From positions 124,001 to 188,000 of the forward strand of contig CAWADU010000003.1 of the NCBI GenBank assembly GCA_963781025.1: DNA of 64,000 bases. The letters run 5' to 3'. A program made the translations under genes and the position numbers. Source of the DNA: Tardibacter sp963781025. Its GTDB lineage: Bacteria > Pseudomonadota > Alphaproteobacteria > Sphingomonadales > Sphingomonadaceae. How positions within the stretch are numbered: position 1 is the first letter of the stretch; each line of letters starts with the position of its first letter. Of the stretch, positions 9,127-17,735 are shown one piece after another. The notes under the pieces were generated by a model. That model ran no database searches. It had not been told where the DNA came from and was given only the letters and a program-made list of their open reading frames with translations.

Positions 9127-9573
9127 ATGATACCCAAGCATCTTGGCAAAACGAGCGCGCTGCCAACGGCACCCGAAGAAGCGGTGCTGGATTATGTGCC
9201 CAATCCGCAGGCGGGCGTGCTCTATCTCGTGCGGTTCGCCGCGCCCGAGTTCACCTCGCTCTGTCCGGTGACGGGCCAGCCCGATTTCGCGCATCTGGTG
9301 ATCGACTATGCACCCGAAGACACCATCGTCGAATTGAAGTCGCTGAAGCTGTTTCTCGGATCGTTCCGCAACCACGCGGCGTTCCACGAGGATTGCACCA
9401 TCGGCATCGCGCGACGGCTGGTGGATGAAATGAAGCCGAAGTGGCTGCGGATCGGCGGATATTGGTATCCGCGCGGCGGCATCCCCATCGATGTGTTCTG
9501 GCAGACCGGACCCGCGCCGGAAGGGCTGTGGGTTCCCGACCAGGGGGTGGCGGGTTATCGGGGACGGGGATGA
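9127..9573 (+). CDS. queF: NADPH-dependent 7-cyano-7-deazaguanine reductase
   Basis: QueF reduces the nitrile preQ0 to the amine preQ1 in queuosine biosynthesis. The 148-residue protein belongs to the short (unimodular) type. It shows the catalytic Cys46 and Asp53 in the segment LCPVTGQPDF, the conserved FRNHAAFHEDC, and the PRGGIPIDVF segment near the C terminus. The ATG at 9127 matches the normal N terminus of the family; the open frame upstream belongs to the antisense of sseA. It converges on queE and queC, which supply its precursor preQ0. Confidence 0.95.
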   Translation: MIPKHLGKTSALPTAPEEAVLDYVPNPQAGVLYLVRFAAPEFTSLCPVTGQPDFAHLVIDYAPEDTIVELKSLKLFLGSFRNHAAFHEDCTIGIARRLVDEMKPKWLRIGGYWYPRGGIPIDVFWQTGPAPEGLWVPDQGVAGYRGRG

Positions 9574-9618
9574 CCTGTTGCCAAGCAGCCAAAGGTTGCT
9601 GCCTGTAGGGGTAGAGCC

Positions 9619-10248
9619 CTAGCGTAATCCCGCCAGCTTGTGGGTCTGAAGCGAGACGCGCCATTGCGGGTGTTCCAAGGCGTAGCCGATCGCAGCGCGC
9701 GTGTTCGCCTCGCGCTCCGGCGAATCCATTGGCTGCAGGAAGAAGTGGGTGAAGTTCCAGCCGGTGAGGTCGGCCGGGTCGATCCCCTGCTGCGGGTAGA
9801 CCAGCTTCAACTCGTTGCCTGATCGCTGGACGATTTTCGTGCCCGCCTTGGGGCTGACGCATATCCAGTCGATGCCGGGAGGGGCGGGAAGGGTGCCGTT
9901 GCTTTCGATGGCGATCTCGAACCCTTCCGCATGAAGCGCGTCGATCAGCGGCGTATCGAGCTGGAGGAGCGGCTCCCCGCCGGTGATGACGATATAGCGA
10001 CGTTCGCGTGACGGTCCCCAGCTCCGGGCGGCCGCGGCGGCGAGTTCATCGGCACGCGCGAATTTACCGCCATCAGGGCCGGTCCCGACGAAATCCGTGT
10101 CGCAGAAGGTGCAATCGGCGGTTGCGCGGTCCTCCTCGCGGCCCGACCAGAGGTTGCAGCCCGAAAATCGCAGGAACACCGCGCGGCGGCCGGATTGCGC
10201 GCCCTCGCCCTGAAGCGTGAGGAAGATTTCCTTGACGGTATAGGTCAT
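9619..10248 (-). CDS. queE: 7-carboxy-7-deazaguanine synthase (radical SAM)
   Basis: QueE converts 6-carboxy-tetrahydropterin to 7-carboxy-7-deazaguanine. The 209-residue protein has FLTLQGEGAQSGR at its N terminus and a cysteine cluster GCNLWSG...ADCTFCD. This is the widely spaced C-x14-C-x2-C variant used by one QueE subgroup instead of Cx3Cx2C. The SAM-binding GGEP motif is in VITGGEPLLQ. The start at 10248 overlaps the queC stop as ATGA, so queC and queE are translationally coupled. queD, the preceding pathway step, is not in this window. Confidence 0.95.
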   Translation of the reverse strand: MTYTVKEIFLTLQGEGAQSGRRAVFLRFSGCNLWSGREEDRATADCTFCDTDFVGTGPDGGKFARADELAAAAARSWGPSRERRYIVITGGEPLLQLDTPLIDALHAEGFEIAIESNGTLPAPPGIDWICVSPKAGTKIVQRSGNELKLVYPQQGIDPADLTGWNFTHFFLQPMDSPEREANTRAAIGYALEHPQWRVSLQTHKLAGLR

Positions 10249-10922
10249 GCGTAAACCGTGGGATCGGGAACCCCCGCCTCCTCGAAACCCTTTCTGCGGA
10301 GGCGGCAACTGTCGCATTGGCCGCAGTGCAGCCCGTCCGGCGTGGGATCATAGCATGACCATGACAGTCCCGCATCGATGCCCAAATGAACCGCCTCGCG
10401 CACGATGTCGGCCTTGGACCTGTAAAGCAGGGGAGCGTGAACCTTGAACCGGTCGCCCTCGACCCCCGCCTTGGTCGCGAGATTGGCCATTTTTTCAAAC
10501 GCCGCGGTGAAGGCTGGGCGGCAATCGGGATAGCCGGAATAATCGAGCGCATTGACGCCGATATAGAGGTCGCGCGCACCGGCGGCTTCCGCCCAACCAA
10601 GCGCGACCGAAAGGAAAATGGTGTTACGGGCGGGGACATAGGTGACGGGGATGCCCGGTCCGACACCTTCCTTGGGGACATCGATATCGTCCGTCAGGGC
10701 CGATCCGCCGAACGCGCGCAGATCGAGCGGCAGGACGATATGGCGCGCGGCCCCAAGCCGGGCCGCGATATGCCGGGCGGCGTCGATTTCGACACGATGG
10801 CGCTGGTTGTAATCGATCGTGAGCGCAAGCAGCTGAAACCCGTCTTCGCACGCGCGGGCGGCGGCTGTCATGGAATCGAGACCGCCGGACAGGAGTACTA
10901 CGGCATATGGGCTTTGCGGCAT
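10245..10922 (-). CDS. queC: 7-cyano-7-deazaguanine synthase
   Basis: QueC makes preQ0 from 7-carboxy-7-deazaguanine with ATP and ammonia. The 225-residue protein has the PP-loop SGGLDS at residues about 12-17. The zinc site at the C terminus is SCYDPTPDGLHCGQCDSC (four cysteines), and VPARNTIFLS is also characteristic. It is the first gene of the minus-strand queC-queE pair. Upstream lies a 406-bp non-coding spacer that probably contains its promoter. Confidence 0.96.
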   Translation of the reverse strand: MPQSPYAVVLLSGGLDSMTAAARACEDGFQLLALTIDYNQRHRVEIDAARHIAARLGAARHIVLPLDLRAFGGSALTDDIDVPKEGVGPGIPVTYVPARNTIFLSVALGWAEAAGARDLYIGVNALDYSGYPDCRPAFTAAFEKMANLATKAGVEGDRFKVHAPLLYRSKADIVREAVHLGIDAGLSWSCYDPTPDGLHCGQCDSCRLRRKGFEEAGVPDPTVYA

Positions 10923-11172
10923 AAGCCGGGCCTATGCCGAGGCGAACGTGTTGGCAAGAGGCGCGCCGCGGCTCGTCCGTCGCCGCGTTCATGCAACAAT
11001 CCCATCCCCGGTACGCATCGCCGTCGCAAGTAATCCTGTGCCGGTTACCGGAACCGGAAGACAGGCGGGTGCGGCGGCGATGCGTCTCGTCTTACCTCGC
11101 CTTAACGAACATGGTTAGCAACCACCGTGCCAGAGTGGTTAACCATGATATATCATGGGCTTGCAATTTGCA

Positions 11173-11212
11173 GCGGCGGCTGGCTGTAAAACGGGCCGAC
11201 ACCAGCCGCCGC
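11173..11212. repeat. Long hairpin, 11-bp perfect stem
   Basis: GCGGCGGCTGG at 11173-11183 pairs exactly with CCAGCCGCCGC at 11202-11212, leaving an 18-nt loop. There is no T-run on the plus-strand side, so it is not an obvious plus-strand terminator. It lies next to a second hairpin, which suggests a structured transcript or a tandem terminator region. Confidence 0.6.
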
Positions 11213-11224
11213 CGCACAAGAAAC

Positions 11225-11243
11225 GGGCCGCCCGAGGCGGCCC
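11225..11243 (-). terminator. Probable intrinsic terminator for the minus-strand gene at 11329-11775
   Basis: GGGCCGCC and GGCGGCCC form a perfect 8-bp stem with a 3-nt loop. Read on the minus strand it is followed by GTTTCTTGTG, a modest U-rich tail. It lies about 85 bp past the stop of the small exported-protein gene. Confidence 0.5.
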
Positions 11244-11328
11244 AGTCAGGCCTTGCGGCCGGGGGAAAAGCGTACTCCACAGGGGCAACCTGTGCAGCCT
11301 TTAGTATCAGACCTGGGTATTCAATCCA

Positions 11329-11775
11329 TTAATGATGGGACCGATTCGGAACTGTACCGGGACAGTTACCGACGCGGCGGATTTCGGCCCGCAGCGCAAA
11401 GGGTTTCCCATCCCTGATTCCCTGGGTATCGAGGTGGTACAGGTTCGATGTTTCGCGCCGCAGCTCCGTTCGTCCCCAGCCCTGAGCTGCACAGCTATAG
11501 GTGACGATGGTGCGGTTCTCGCCTGGCTGCACAAACTGGTCGCGGCAGCCGGCAATGTGGTTGTGCCGAAAGCGGAGAAACGCGGCCGCGCCCGCTGCGC
11601 AAAACATCCGGGGTTTTTCCGTTACCCGGCTGTCGGGGTCAGTTGGAACGACCTGATACCATCCGGGCTCGAACCGATCGAAAATCGATGACGTGGCGAC
11701 AATATCCGGAGCCGCGAGCGCCGGAGCTGAAACAAGAAACGCTGCGAATAGCGCGGATCGGATCATTCTCGTCAC
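11329..11775 (-). CDS. Small exported protein of unknown function
   Basis: 148-residue protein with a clear signal peptide ending near LVSAPALAA. The mature part has four cysteines (in MFCAAG, AGCRDQ, YSCAAQ and VGNC), suggesting two disulfides in the periplasm. I do not recognise a named family with confidence; the layout is loosely like small periplasmic DUF3617-type proteins. Start may be ATG 11775 or the ATG three codons later. It stands alone between a hairpin-rich spacer and a gap before the HerA-like gene. Confidence 0.65.
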   Translation of the reverse strand: MTRMIRSALFAAFLVSAPALAAPDIVATSSIFDRFEPGWYQVVPTDPDSRVTEKPRMFCAAGAAAFLRFRHNHIAGCRDQFVQPGENRTIVTYSCAAQGWGRTELRRETSNLYHLDTQGIRDGKPFALRAEIRRVGNCPGTVPNRSHH

Positions 11776-11915
11776 GGCTTTCCACCGAAATGCACAGCCA
11801 TGGATTTAATATTCGCCTGAAGGAGTTCAAGACGAAGCGTGCATAAGTAGCGATCAAGAGAATGTCCATAAAGAGGTAGTCGCTTCGCTCCATTCTCGAC
11901 AGGTTTGAGAACGAG

Positions 11916-13445
11916 TTAAAGGAGCCGCGCTATGCTGTCTGGCTCACCCGGGACTTCGGCATTGACTGCATCGGGCGATGAGGGATTGCCGGCAGCGGTT
12001 GTCCACCCCAGTTCGGGAATGGCGATTATCCGATTGCCGCGCAGGTCGTTGCGCGACACGAAGAGTCCCTGCGCCTCCATATAGGAAAGCAGTCGCCGGG
12101 CGCGGCCGGTCGAACGGCTGCCGCAGACGCGCGCCACCTCGGCGTCCGAAGGGCAGGGCGCATTGTCGAGGGCTGCACGCGCGATCAGCAGGAACAAACC
12201 CTGCATGTCCTCGGACAGACCCCCCGCCAACGTCGTGGCTCGCGTCCATTCCTCCGAATCCTCGGTTTCTCCGCCCACCCCGGCGCGCGCGATGGTGAGG
12301 CGGCGGCGGAATGCCGCAAGGTCGAGCGGCTCGCCCGTCAGCCGGTGGATGCGGCAGCGGACGAGAAAATCCTGGTAAAGCACCGCGACCGACCGATAGG
12401 CGGCTTCGGGATCGTGGATGATCTCGCGCAGCACGGCGTCGATTATGGCGCGCCGGTCTTCTTCCGCCATTTCGGGCGCGGGCATAGCGGTAGAGGGCGT
12501 CAGCACGGGACGGCGCGAAACCGACTGGAGGAGGTCGTCAACCGCAGCGGGAGACGGTGAAGGCGGCGGCGCCGGGCGACGATATTCGTGCTCGGCTGGC
12601 TTGAAGATAAGCTCGCGCATGTCGGCGGTCGATGTCGCGGGGGGTGGCATGAGCTTCGGGCTGCTGCTTCGCGTCGAGGTTTCGACCGCGCCGATGCGGA
12701 TGGGAAGCGGGCGGCGCGAGACGGCAGGACCAAGCGCCACGAAATGGCCGCGCTCCAGATCGCGGAACATCTCGGCGGTGCGCCTTTCCATGCCGAGGAG
12801 GTCGGCGGCGCGGGCCATGTCGATGTCGAGAAAGGTGCGGCCCATCAGGAAGTTCGACGCCTCGGCGGCGACGTTCTTCGCCAGCTTGGCCAGCCGCTGG
12901 GTGGCGATCACGCCGGCGAGGCCGCGCTTGCGGCCCCGGCACATCAGGTTGGTCATGGCGCCAAGCGACGCCTTTCGCGCTTCGTCTGACACCTCCCCGG
13001 CAGCGGCGGGCGCGAAAAGCTGCGCCTCGTCGACAACCACCAGCACCGGATACCAATGGTCGCGGTCGGCATCGAACAGCCCGCCGAGGAAAGCCGCGGC
13101 GGAGCGCATCTGCGCTTCCACGTCCAACCCTTCGAGATTGAGAACGACGGACGCGCGATGCGCGCGCACGCGGGCGGCGACACGCTGGACATCGGCCTCG
13201 GAATAATCGGCCGCCTCGACGACGATATGGCCGTACCGGTCCGCCAGCGTCACGAAATCGCCCTCGGGGTCGATGATCGCCTGCTGCACCCATTCGGCGC
13301 TCTGTTCGATCAGGCGGCGCAACAGGTGCGACTTGCCCGAGCCCGAGTTGCCCTGGACGAGAAGCCTTGTCGCCAGCAGTTCCTCAAGGTCCATCGTCGC
13401 GGGCTTGCCGCCCGGCTCCGTCCCCATGTCGATGCCGACCTTCAT
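11916..13445 (-). CDS. HerA-like ATP-binding protein (DUF87) with C-terminal helical region
   Basis: 509-residue FtsK/HerA-superfamily ATPase. Walker A is GNSGSGKSHLLR near residues 33-44, Walker B is VLVVVDEAQ, and an arginine-rich sensor region GRKRGLAGVIATQR follows. A Pro/Ser-rich linker (about 265-330) leads to a C-terminal helical part resembling a winged helix (ARRLLSYMEAQGLFVSRNDL). HerA homologues translocate DNA, often with the nuclease NurA, but no nuclease gene lies next to this one. Function here is unknown. The gene is single, with prfC divergent on the other side of a repeat element. Confidence 0.8.
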   Translation of the reverse strand: MKVGIDMGTEPGGKPATMDLEELLATRLLVQGNSGSGKSHLLRRLIEQSAEWVQQAIIDPEGDFVTLADRYGHIVVEAADYSEADVQRVAARVRAHRASVVLNLEGLDVEAQMRSAAAFLGGLFDADRDHWYPVLVVVDEAQLFAPAAAGEVSDEARKASLGAMTNLMCRGRKRGLAGVIATQRLAKLAKNVAAEASNFLMGRTFLDIDMARAADLLGMERRTAEMFRDLERGHFVALGPAVSRRPLPIRIGAVETSTRSSSPKLMPPPATSTADMRELIFKPAEHEYRRPAPPPSPSPAAVDDLLQSVSRRPVLTPSTAMPAPEMAEEDRRAIIDAVLREIIHDPEAAYRSVAVLYQDFLVRCRIHRLTGEPLDLAAFRRRLTIARAGVGGETEDSEEWTRATTLAGGLSEDMQGLFLLIARAALDNAPCPSDAEVARVCGSRSTGRARRLLSYMEAQGLFVSRNDLRGNRIIAIPELGWTTAAGNPSSPDAVNAEVPGEPDSIARLL

Positions 13446-13553
13446 GCCGCCCCTGTTTTCCCTTTGTCCGAATTTGTGACCGGGCGGGGAGATAGCATGG
13501 CCGCTCGCATTTTGCGCAAGACCTGCTAGGGGAGCGCGAAATTCAATCGTCCC

Positions 13554-13620
13554 GTCATTCCAACCCAGGCTGGAATCCGTTCTGAGTGAACAACGGACCC
13601 GGCCTTTGCCGGGGTGACGG
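13554..13620. repeat. Dispersed ~67-bp repeat, copy A
   Basis: It starts GTCATTCC and ends GCCGGGGTGACGG, with the two ends partly inverted. The centre contains TTCTGAGT. The layout matches the copies at 15251-15318 and 57730-57796. It lies in the intergenic gap just before prfC. Confidence 0.7.
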
Positions 13621-13639
13621 TGAAAAGAGTGTGTAGATA

Positions 13640-15241
13640 ATGGCTGATGCAGAAACGGTCGCGGCTGACCGGCGCACCTTCGCGATCATTTCGCACCCCG
13701 ACGCGGGCAAGACGACGCTGACTGAAAAGCTGTTGCTGTTCGGCGGCGCGATCCATCTTGCGGGCGAGGTGAAGGCGCGCGGGCAGAACCGGCGCGCGCG
13801 GTCGGACTGGATGAAGATCGAGCAGCAGCGCGGCATTTCGGTGACGTCGTCGGTGATGACGTTCGAGCGCGTCATGAACGGGCAGACCATCACGTTCAAC
13901 CTGCTCGATACGCCGGGGCACGAGGACTTCTCCGAAGACACCTATCGCACGCTGACCGCTGTCGATTCCGCCGTGATGGTGATCGACGCGGCCAAGGGGA
14001 TCGAGCCGCAGACGCGCAAGCTGTTCGAGGTCTGCCGGCTCAGGAACGTGCCGATCATCACCTTCATCAACAAGGTGGACCGCGAGGGCAAGGCGCCGTT
14101 CGCCCTGCTGGACGAGATCGCCGATGTGCTTGCGCTCGACGTCGCGCCGATGAGCTGGCCGGTCGGCATGGGCGGCAACTTCAAGGGCATCTACGATCTG
14201 CGTCGCAACCGCCTGTTGCAGCGGGCGGCAGATGCGACCGGCGCGTACGAGGGCGGCCGGGTCGATCTGTCGGGGCTTGATGACGCGCGGCTGGACGAGC
14301 TGGTGACGGCGGAACTGGCGGCGCATCTGCGCGAGGAGGCGGGACTCGCGATGGCGGGTTATGCCGCGTTCGATGCGGCGGCCTATCGTCATGGCGACCT
14401 GACCCCGATCTTTTTCGGATCGGCACTGAAGGACTTTGGCGTCGAGCAACTGATCGACGCGCTTGCCGAATTCGCGCCGCCGCCCCGTGAGCAACCGGCG
14501 ACGCCTCGTCCCGTGGGACCGGGTGATTCAGGCGTGTCGGGCTTCATCTTCAAGGTGCAGGCGAACATGAACCCCCAGCATCGCGACCGCATTGCGTTCA
14601 TGCGGCTGTGTTCGGGCAAGTTCAGGCGCGGCATGAAGCTGACCCAGGTGCAGACCGGCAAGGCGATCGCCATCCACAGCCCGATCTTCTTCTTCGCGCA
14701 AAGCCGGGAGCTTGCCGATGAGGCATTTCCCGGTGACATCATCGGCATCCCGAATCACGGGGCGCTGCGCGTCGGCGACACGCTGACCGAGGGCGAGGCG
14801 ATCCGCTTCACCGGCCTGCCCAGCTTCGCGCCTGAAATCCTGCGTCGGGTGAAGCTGGGCGATCCAACCAAGACCAAGCAACTCCGGAACGCGCTCAACG
14901 ACCTGGCGGAAGAAGGCGTCACCCAGGTGTTCCGCCCCATGATTGGATCCAACTGGATCGTCGGCGTCGTCGGGCAGCTTCAGCTTGAGGTGCTGATCTC
15001 GCGGATCGGCGCCGAATATAATGTCAATGCCGGGTTTGAACCGTCGCCTTGGGAAACCGCGCGCTGGATCGCGGCGGACGATGAGGCGAAGCTGAAGGCG
15101 TTCATCGAGGAAAAGCGCATGGCCATTGCGGAGGACCGCGACGGCGCGCCCGTGTTCATGGCCAAGGACAATTGGGAGCTGAACTACGTCGAACAGCGTA
15201 ATCCCGACGTTCGCTTTACCGCGACAAAGGAACGGCATTAA
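13640..15241 (+). CDS. prfC: Peptide chain release factor 3
   Basis: Translational GTPase that recycles RF1/RF2 from the ribosome after termination. The 533-residue protein has P-loop SHPDAGKTT (G1), DTPGHEDFS (G3) and NKVD (G4). RF3-specific segments such as RRARSDWMKIEQQRGISVTSS (quoted in part) follow. Length fits RF3. Copies of the dispersed repeat lie on both sides (13554-13620 and 15251-15318). prfB is also in the window, about 9 kb away. Confidence 0.96.
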   Translation: MADAETVAADRRTFAIISHPDAGKTTLTEKLLLFGGAIHLAGEVKARGQNRRARSDWMKIEQQRGISVTSSVMTFERVMNGQTITFNLLDTPGHEDFSEDTYRTLTAVDSAVMVIDAAKGIEPQTRKLFEVCRLRNVPIITFINKVDREGKAPFALLDEIADVLALDVAPMSWPVGMGGNFKGIYDLRRNRLLQRAADATGAYEGGRVDLSGLDDARLDELVTAELAAHLREEAGLAMAGYAAFDAAAYRHGDLTPIFFGSALKDFGVEQLIDALAEFAPPPREQPATPRPVGPGDSGVSGFIFKVQANMNPQHRDRIAFMRLCSGKFRRGMKLTQVQTGKAIAIHSPIFFFAQSRELADEAFPGDIIGIPNHGALRVGDTLTEGEAIRFTGLPSFAPEILRRVKLGDPTKTKQLRNALNDLAEEGVTQVFRPMIGSNWIVGVVGQLQLEVLISRIGAEYNVNAGFEPSPWETARWIAADDEAKLKAFIEEKRMAIAEDRDGAPVFMAKDNWELNYVEQRNPDVRFTATKERH

Positions 15242-15250
15242 TCTTTCGCC

Positions 15251-15318
15251 GTCGCTCCGGCGCAGGCCCGGGCTTATGCTGAATCGGAAATGGACTCCTG
15301 CCTGTGCTGAAATGACGG
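15251..15318. repeat. Dispersed ~67-bp repeat, copy C
   Basis: It starts GTCGCTCCGGCGCAGG, has TATGCTGAAT in the centre and ends TGAAATGACGG. It is more diverged than copies A and B but has the same length and order of blocks. It lies directly after the prfC stop. Confidence 0.6.
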
Positions 15319-15337
15319 TCGAGGATGAAGCGCGCCC

Positions 15338-15655
15338 ATGTCCAACATCTTTCACAACCTGCCGCTTGATCCCTGCGACGAACAGTTCAGTGACCTGCTG
15401 GTGCGGCCCGGCGTCAGGATCGAGCGGATTGTCTCGATGGGTAACGCAACGCCGCCCGGCGAATGGCTACAGCAGGATGGGGACGAATGGGTGCTGGTGC
15501 TGACCGGAACCGCCGGCGTGACGCTTGAAGGCGAAGTGATCTACCGCCTGCAACGGGGCGACAGCCTGCTGATACCGGGGGGACGGCGGCATCGGGTCGA
15601 ATGGACCGATGGCAATCAGGCCACGCTCTGGCTGGCAATTCACATTGGCGCATGA
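15338..15655 (+). CDS. Cupin domain protein
   Basis: 105-residue single-domain cupin. The beta-barrel motifs are visible: GDEWVLVLTGTAGVTLEGE, then RGDSLLIPGGRRHRVEWTD. The first motif keeps only part of the usual G(X)5HXH pattern (GEWLQQDGDEW), so metal binding at that side is doubtful; the second motif has RRHRVEW. Substrate unknown. It ends 1 nt before the ATG of the DUF938 gene, so the two are probably co-translated. Confidence 0.85.
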   Translation: MSNIFHNLPLDPCDEQFSDLLVRPGVRIERIVSMGNATPPGEWLQQDGDEWVLVLTGTAGVTLEGEVIYRLQRGDSLLIPGGRRHRVEWTDGNQATLWLAIHIGA

Positions 15656-15656
15656 C

Positions 15657-16256
15657 ATGCAACCGAAACGTCATGCGCCCGCGACGACCCGCAACCGTGA
15701 CCCCATCCTTGCTGTTTTGCGCGACGTGCTGCCCGTCACCGGCCTTGTGGTCGAAGTGGCAAGCGGAACGGGCGAGCATATCGTTCATTTCGCCACAGCC
15801 ATGCCGGAGCTTGTCTGGCAGCCGAGCGATCCCGATGCATCCGCACGCGCCTCGATAGCGGCGTGGATGAATGCGTCTGGTCTCTCGAATGTGCTGGACC
15901 CCGTGGCGCTGGATGCGGCGTCCCACGATTGGCCGGTCGCCTCGGCCGACGCGGTGCTGTGCATCAATATGATCCATATCAGCCCATGGGCTGCGACCGA
16001 AGGGCTGATGGCCGGCGCCGGACGCATATTGCGGGCAGGCGGCGTGCTCTGTCTTTATGGGCCATACCGGCGTGCGGGCTTCCCGACCGCGCCGAGCAAT
16101 GAGGCCTTCGACGCCGATCTGAAGGCGCATCGTCCGGAGTGGGGACTGCGCGAACTGGAAGATGTCGTGGCGCTGGCGAAGCGGCATGGGATAACGCTGG
16201 AGCGGGTGGTCAAGATGCCCGCCAACAATCTGTCGGTGGTGTTCAGGAAAATGTGA
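15657..16256 (+). CDS. DUF938 family (methyltransferase-like) protein
   Basis: 199-residue protein of the DUF938 family, which has a class I SAM-methyltransferase fold. SAM-binding motif VVEVASGTGEHIVHFA, acidic strand WQPSDPD, and VLCINMIHISPW in the motif-IV region are visible. Substrate unknown. The ATG at 15657 follows the cupin stop by 1 nt and gives the normal N terminus (QPKRHAPATTRNRDPI). A fragment of the dispersed repeat follows the stop (about 16260-16300). Confidence 0.88.
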   Translation: MQPKRHAPATTRNRDPILAVLRDVLPVTGLVVEVASGTGEHIVHFATAMPELVWQPSDPDASARASIAAWMNASGLSNVLDPVALDAASHDWPVASADAVLCINMIHISPWAATEGLMAGAGRILRAGGVLCLYGPYRRAGFPTAPSNEAFDADLKAHRPEWGLRELEDVVALAKRHGITLERVVKMPANNLSVVFRKM

Positions 16257-16259
16257 CTG

Positions 16260-16300
16260 CCGGCCTGGCGAAGGCTGGTGCCCACTCGTCGGCATGACGG
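16260..16300. repeat. Short diverged copy of the dispersed repeat
   Basis: It contains CCGGCCTGGCGAAGGCTGG and ends GGCATGACGG. This resembles a shortened version of the 67-bp element seen at 13554, 15251 and 57730. It lies between the DUF938 stop and the convergent ScfR stop. Confidence 0.4.
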
Positions 16301-16307
16301 AGCAGGA

Positions 16308-17723
16308 TCAAACGAACCCGTAAGGCACGATCTTGCGCACATCGGAATCGACGGTCATCCGCCGATCGACGGGCGGGAAAGCGCGTTGCGTGCAGTCGAC
16401 CCGGGGGCATATCCGGCACGAGGATGCGATGGGCGTGGCAGGGGCGGTGTCCACCGAATGTCCGTCCGCATAAACGAATTGCGCCGCAAAACTCGCCTCG
16501 CAGCCCAGTGCGACCGCATAGCGCCGGTCGGGCTCGCTGAAGCTGCCGGATTTCTTCACCAGACCCATCGCCATACTGGCATAACGTACTCCATCGGGCG
16601 TCTCGACGATCTGGACCAGGATGCGCCCCGGCACGGCGACCGCCTCGTGCACATGCCAGAGCGGGCAGGTGCCGCCGTAGCGCGCGAATTGCAGGCGCGT
16701 GGCCGAATGACGCTTGGTGATGTTTCCAGCCATGTCGACCCGGACGAAGAAGAAGGGCACGCCGCGCGCACCGGGTCGTTGCAGGGTCGAAAGCCGGTGG
16801 CAGACTTGTTCGAAGCTGACGCCGAAACGCTGGGTGAGCCGTTCCACATCGTGGCGTTCCGCAAGGGCGGCCTCGGCAAATCGGGTATAGGGCATAAGCA
16901 ATGCACCCGCCGCATAGTTGGCGAGCCCGACCCGCAATAGCTTTCGGGCATCGTCCGACACAAGCGCCGCCTCCTCGGTCAGCCGATCCAGCTCGGCCGC
17001 AAAGGCGGTCAATGCCAACTGGTGCGCGACGAGGAAGTTGCGGGTTTCGAGCAGTGCGCCGGGATTGAGCCACAGCACGCGATTTTCGGCATCGTAATGC
17101 CTCAGCGTCTGGCGCGCGTCATCGGGCGGCAGCGTGGAAATGCCGACGCCGTGACGGTCGGCCAGCAACCCCTCCAGCGCCGGGCCGATCGCCTGCCTGC
17201 GGTCCAGATCGTTGACCAGCGCCTCTGCCGCATCGTCGAGCGTGCCGATGTAATTGTCGTGATCATGGAAATAGTCGCGCACCTCGTCCCAGGGCAGCAG
17301 CATGCCGTCCGGCCGATGGCCGCCGATCGCATCGTCCAGCGTCTGGAGCCGATCGAGCTGCTGCCGATAGGCCCGGTGCAGTTCGACGAAGCGACGGGCC
17401 AGCGACGGCGTCTGCGCGACCGCCCGCTTGATTTCCTGTACGCCGGTCGGATCGCTTGCGAACAACGGATCATTCAGCGATTCCCTGAGCGACGCTGCCA
17501 GCCGCGGCGTGTCATGCGCTTCGAGACTACCCAGGTCGAGGCCGAAATCGCGCGATAGCGTCAGCAGCACGGGAATGGTCAGCGGCCGGCTGTCGCTTTC
17601 AAGCTGGCTGAGATAACTCACGGATACATCGAGCTTTTTCGCCAGCATCGCCTGGGTGAAGCCCATGCGCTCGCGAATGCCCTTCAGAATAGCGCCTGCG
17701 AAAATCTTGCTGCGGTTCGACAT
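16308..17723 (-). CDS. Short-chain fatty acyl-CoA regulator (ScfR family, XRE type)
   Basis: 471-residue regulator of the ScfR family (RamB, MccR and PccR are named members), which control propionyl-CoA or acetate assimilation genes. An N-terminal XRE helix-turn-helix (about residues 8-60, GFTQAMLAKKLDVSVSYLSQ) is followed by the long family-specific domain. A cysteine-rich C terminus (CRICPRVDCTQRAFP) is typical. The gene is divergent from pccB. A palindrome built from TTTGCAA half-sites lies 13-28 nt upstream of its ATG, placing one operator where it could control both the regulator and the pcc operon. I chose ATG 17723 over the one nine codons upstream because that extension would run through the operator. 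Confidence 0.9.
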   Translation of the reverse strand: MSNRSKIFAGAILKGIRERMGFTQAMLAKKLDVSVSYLSQLESDSRPLTIPVLLTLSRDFGLDLGSLEAHDTPRLAASLRESLNDPLFASDPTGVQEIKRAVAQTPSLARRFVELHRAYRQQLDRLQTLDDAIGGHRPDGMLLPWDEVRDYFHDHDNYIGTLDDAAEALVNDLDRRQAIGPALEGLLADRHGVGISTLPPDDARQTLRHYDAENRVLWLNPGALLETRNFLVAHQLALTAFAAELDRLTEEAALVSDDARKLLRVGLANYAAGALLMPYTRFAEAALAERHDVERLTQRFGVSFEQVCHRLSTLQRPGARGVPFFFVRVDMAGNITKRHSATRLQFARYGGTCPLWHVHEAVAVPGRILVQIVETPDGVRYASMAMGLVKKSGSFSEPDRRYAVALGCEASFAAQFVYADGHSVDTAPATPIASSCRICPRVDCTQRAFPPVDRRMTVDSDVRKIVPYGFV

Positions 17724-17735
17724 CGGCAATCCACG

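Larger units (their letters stand above)
10923..11328. other. 406-bp non-coding spacer with several hairpins
   Basis: No convincing coding frame is present on either strand between queC and the small exported-protein gene. The stretch contains a 14-bp perfect palindrome CATGATATATCATG (11144-11157). It also has an inverted repeat CATGGTTA/TAACCATG (about 11110-11147), an 11-bp-stem hairpin (11173-11212), an 8-bp-stem hairpin (11225-11243) and a 6-bp stem CACAGG/CCTGTG around 11280. The queC promoter should lie in its left part. A small RNA is possible but not identifiable by eye. Confidence 0.6.

Noticed and set aside
11137..11157. Possible CtrA site near queC
   Set aside because: TTAACCAT is present, but the full TTAA-N7-TTAA pattern is not, so it is mentioned only within a finding.
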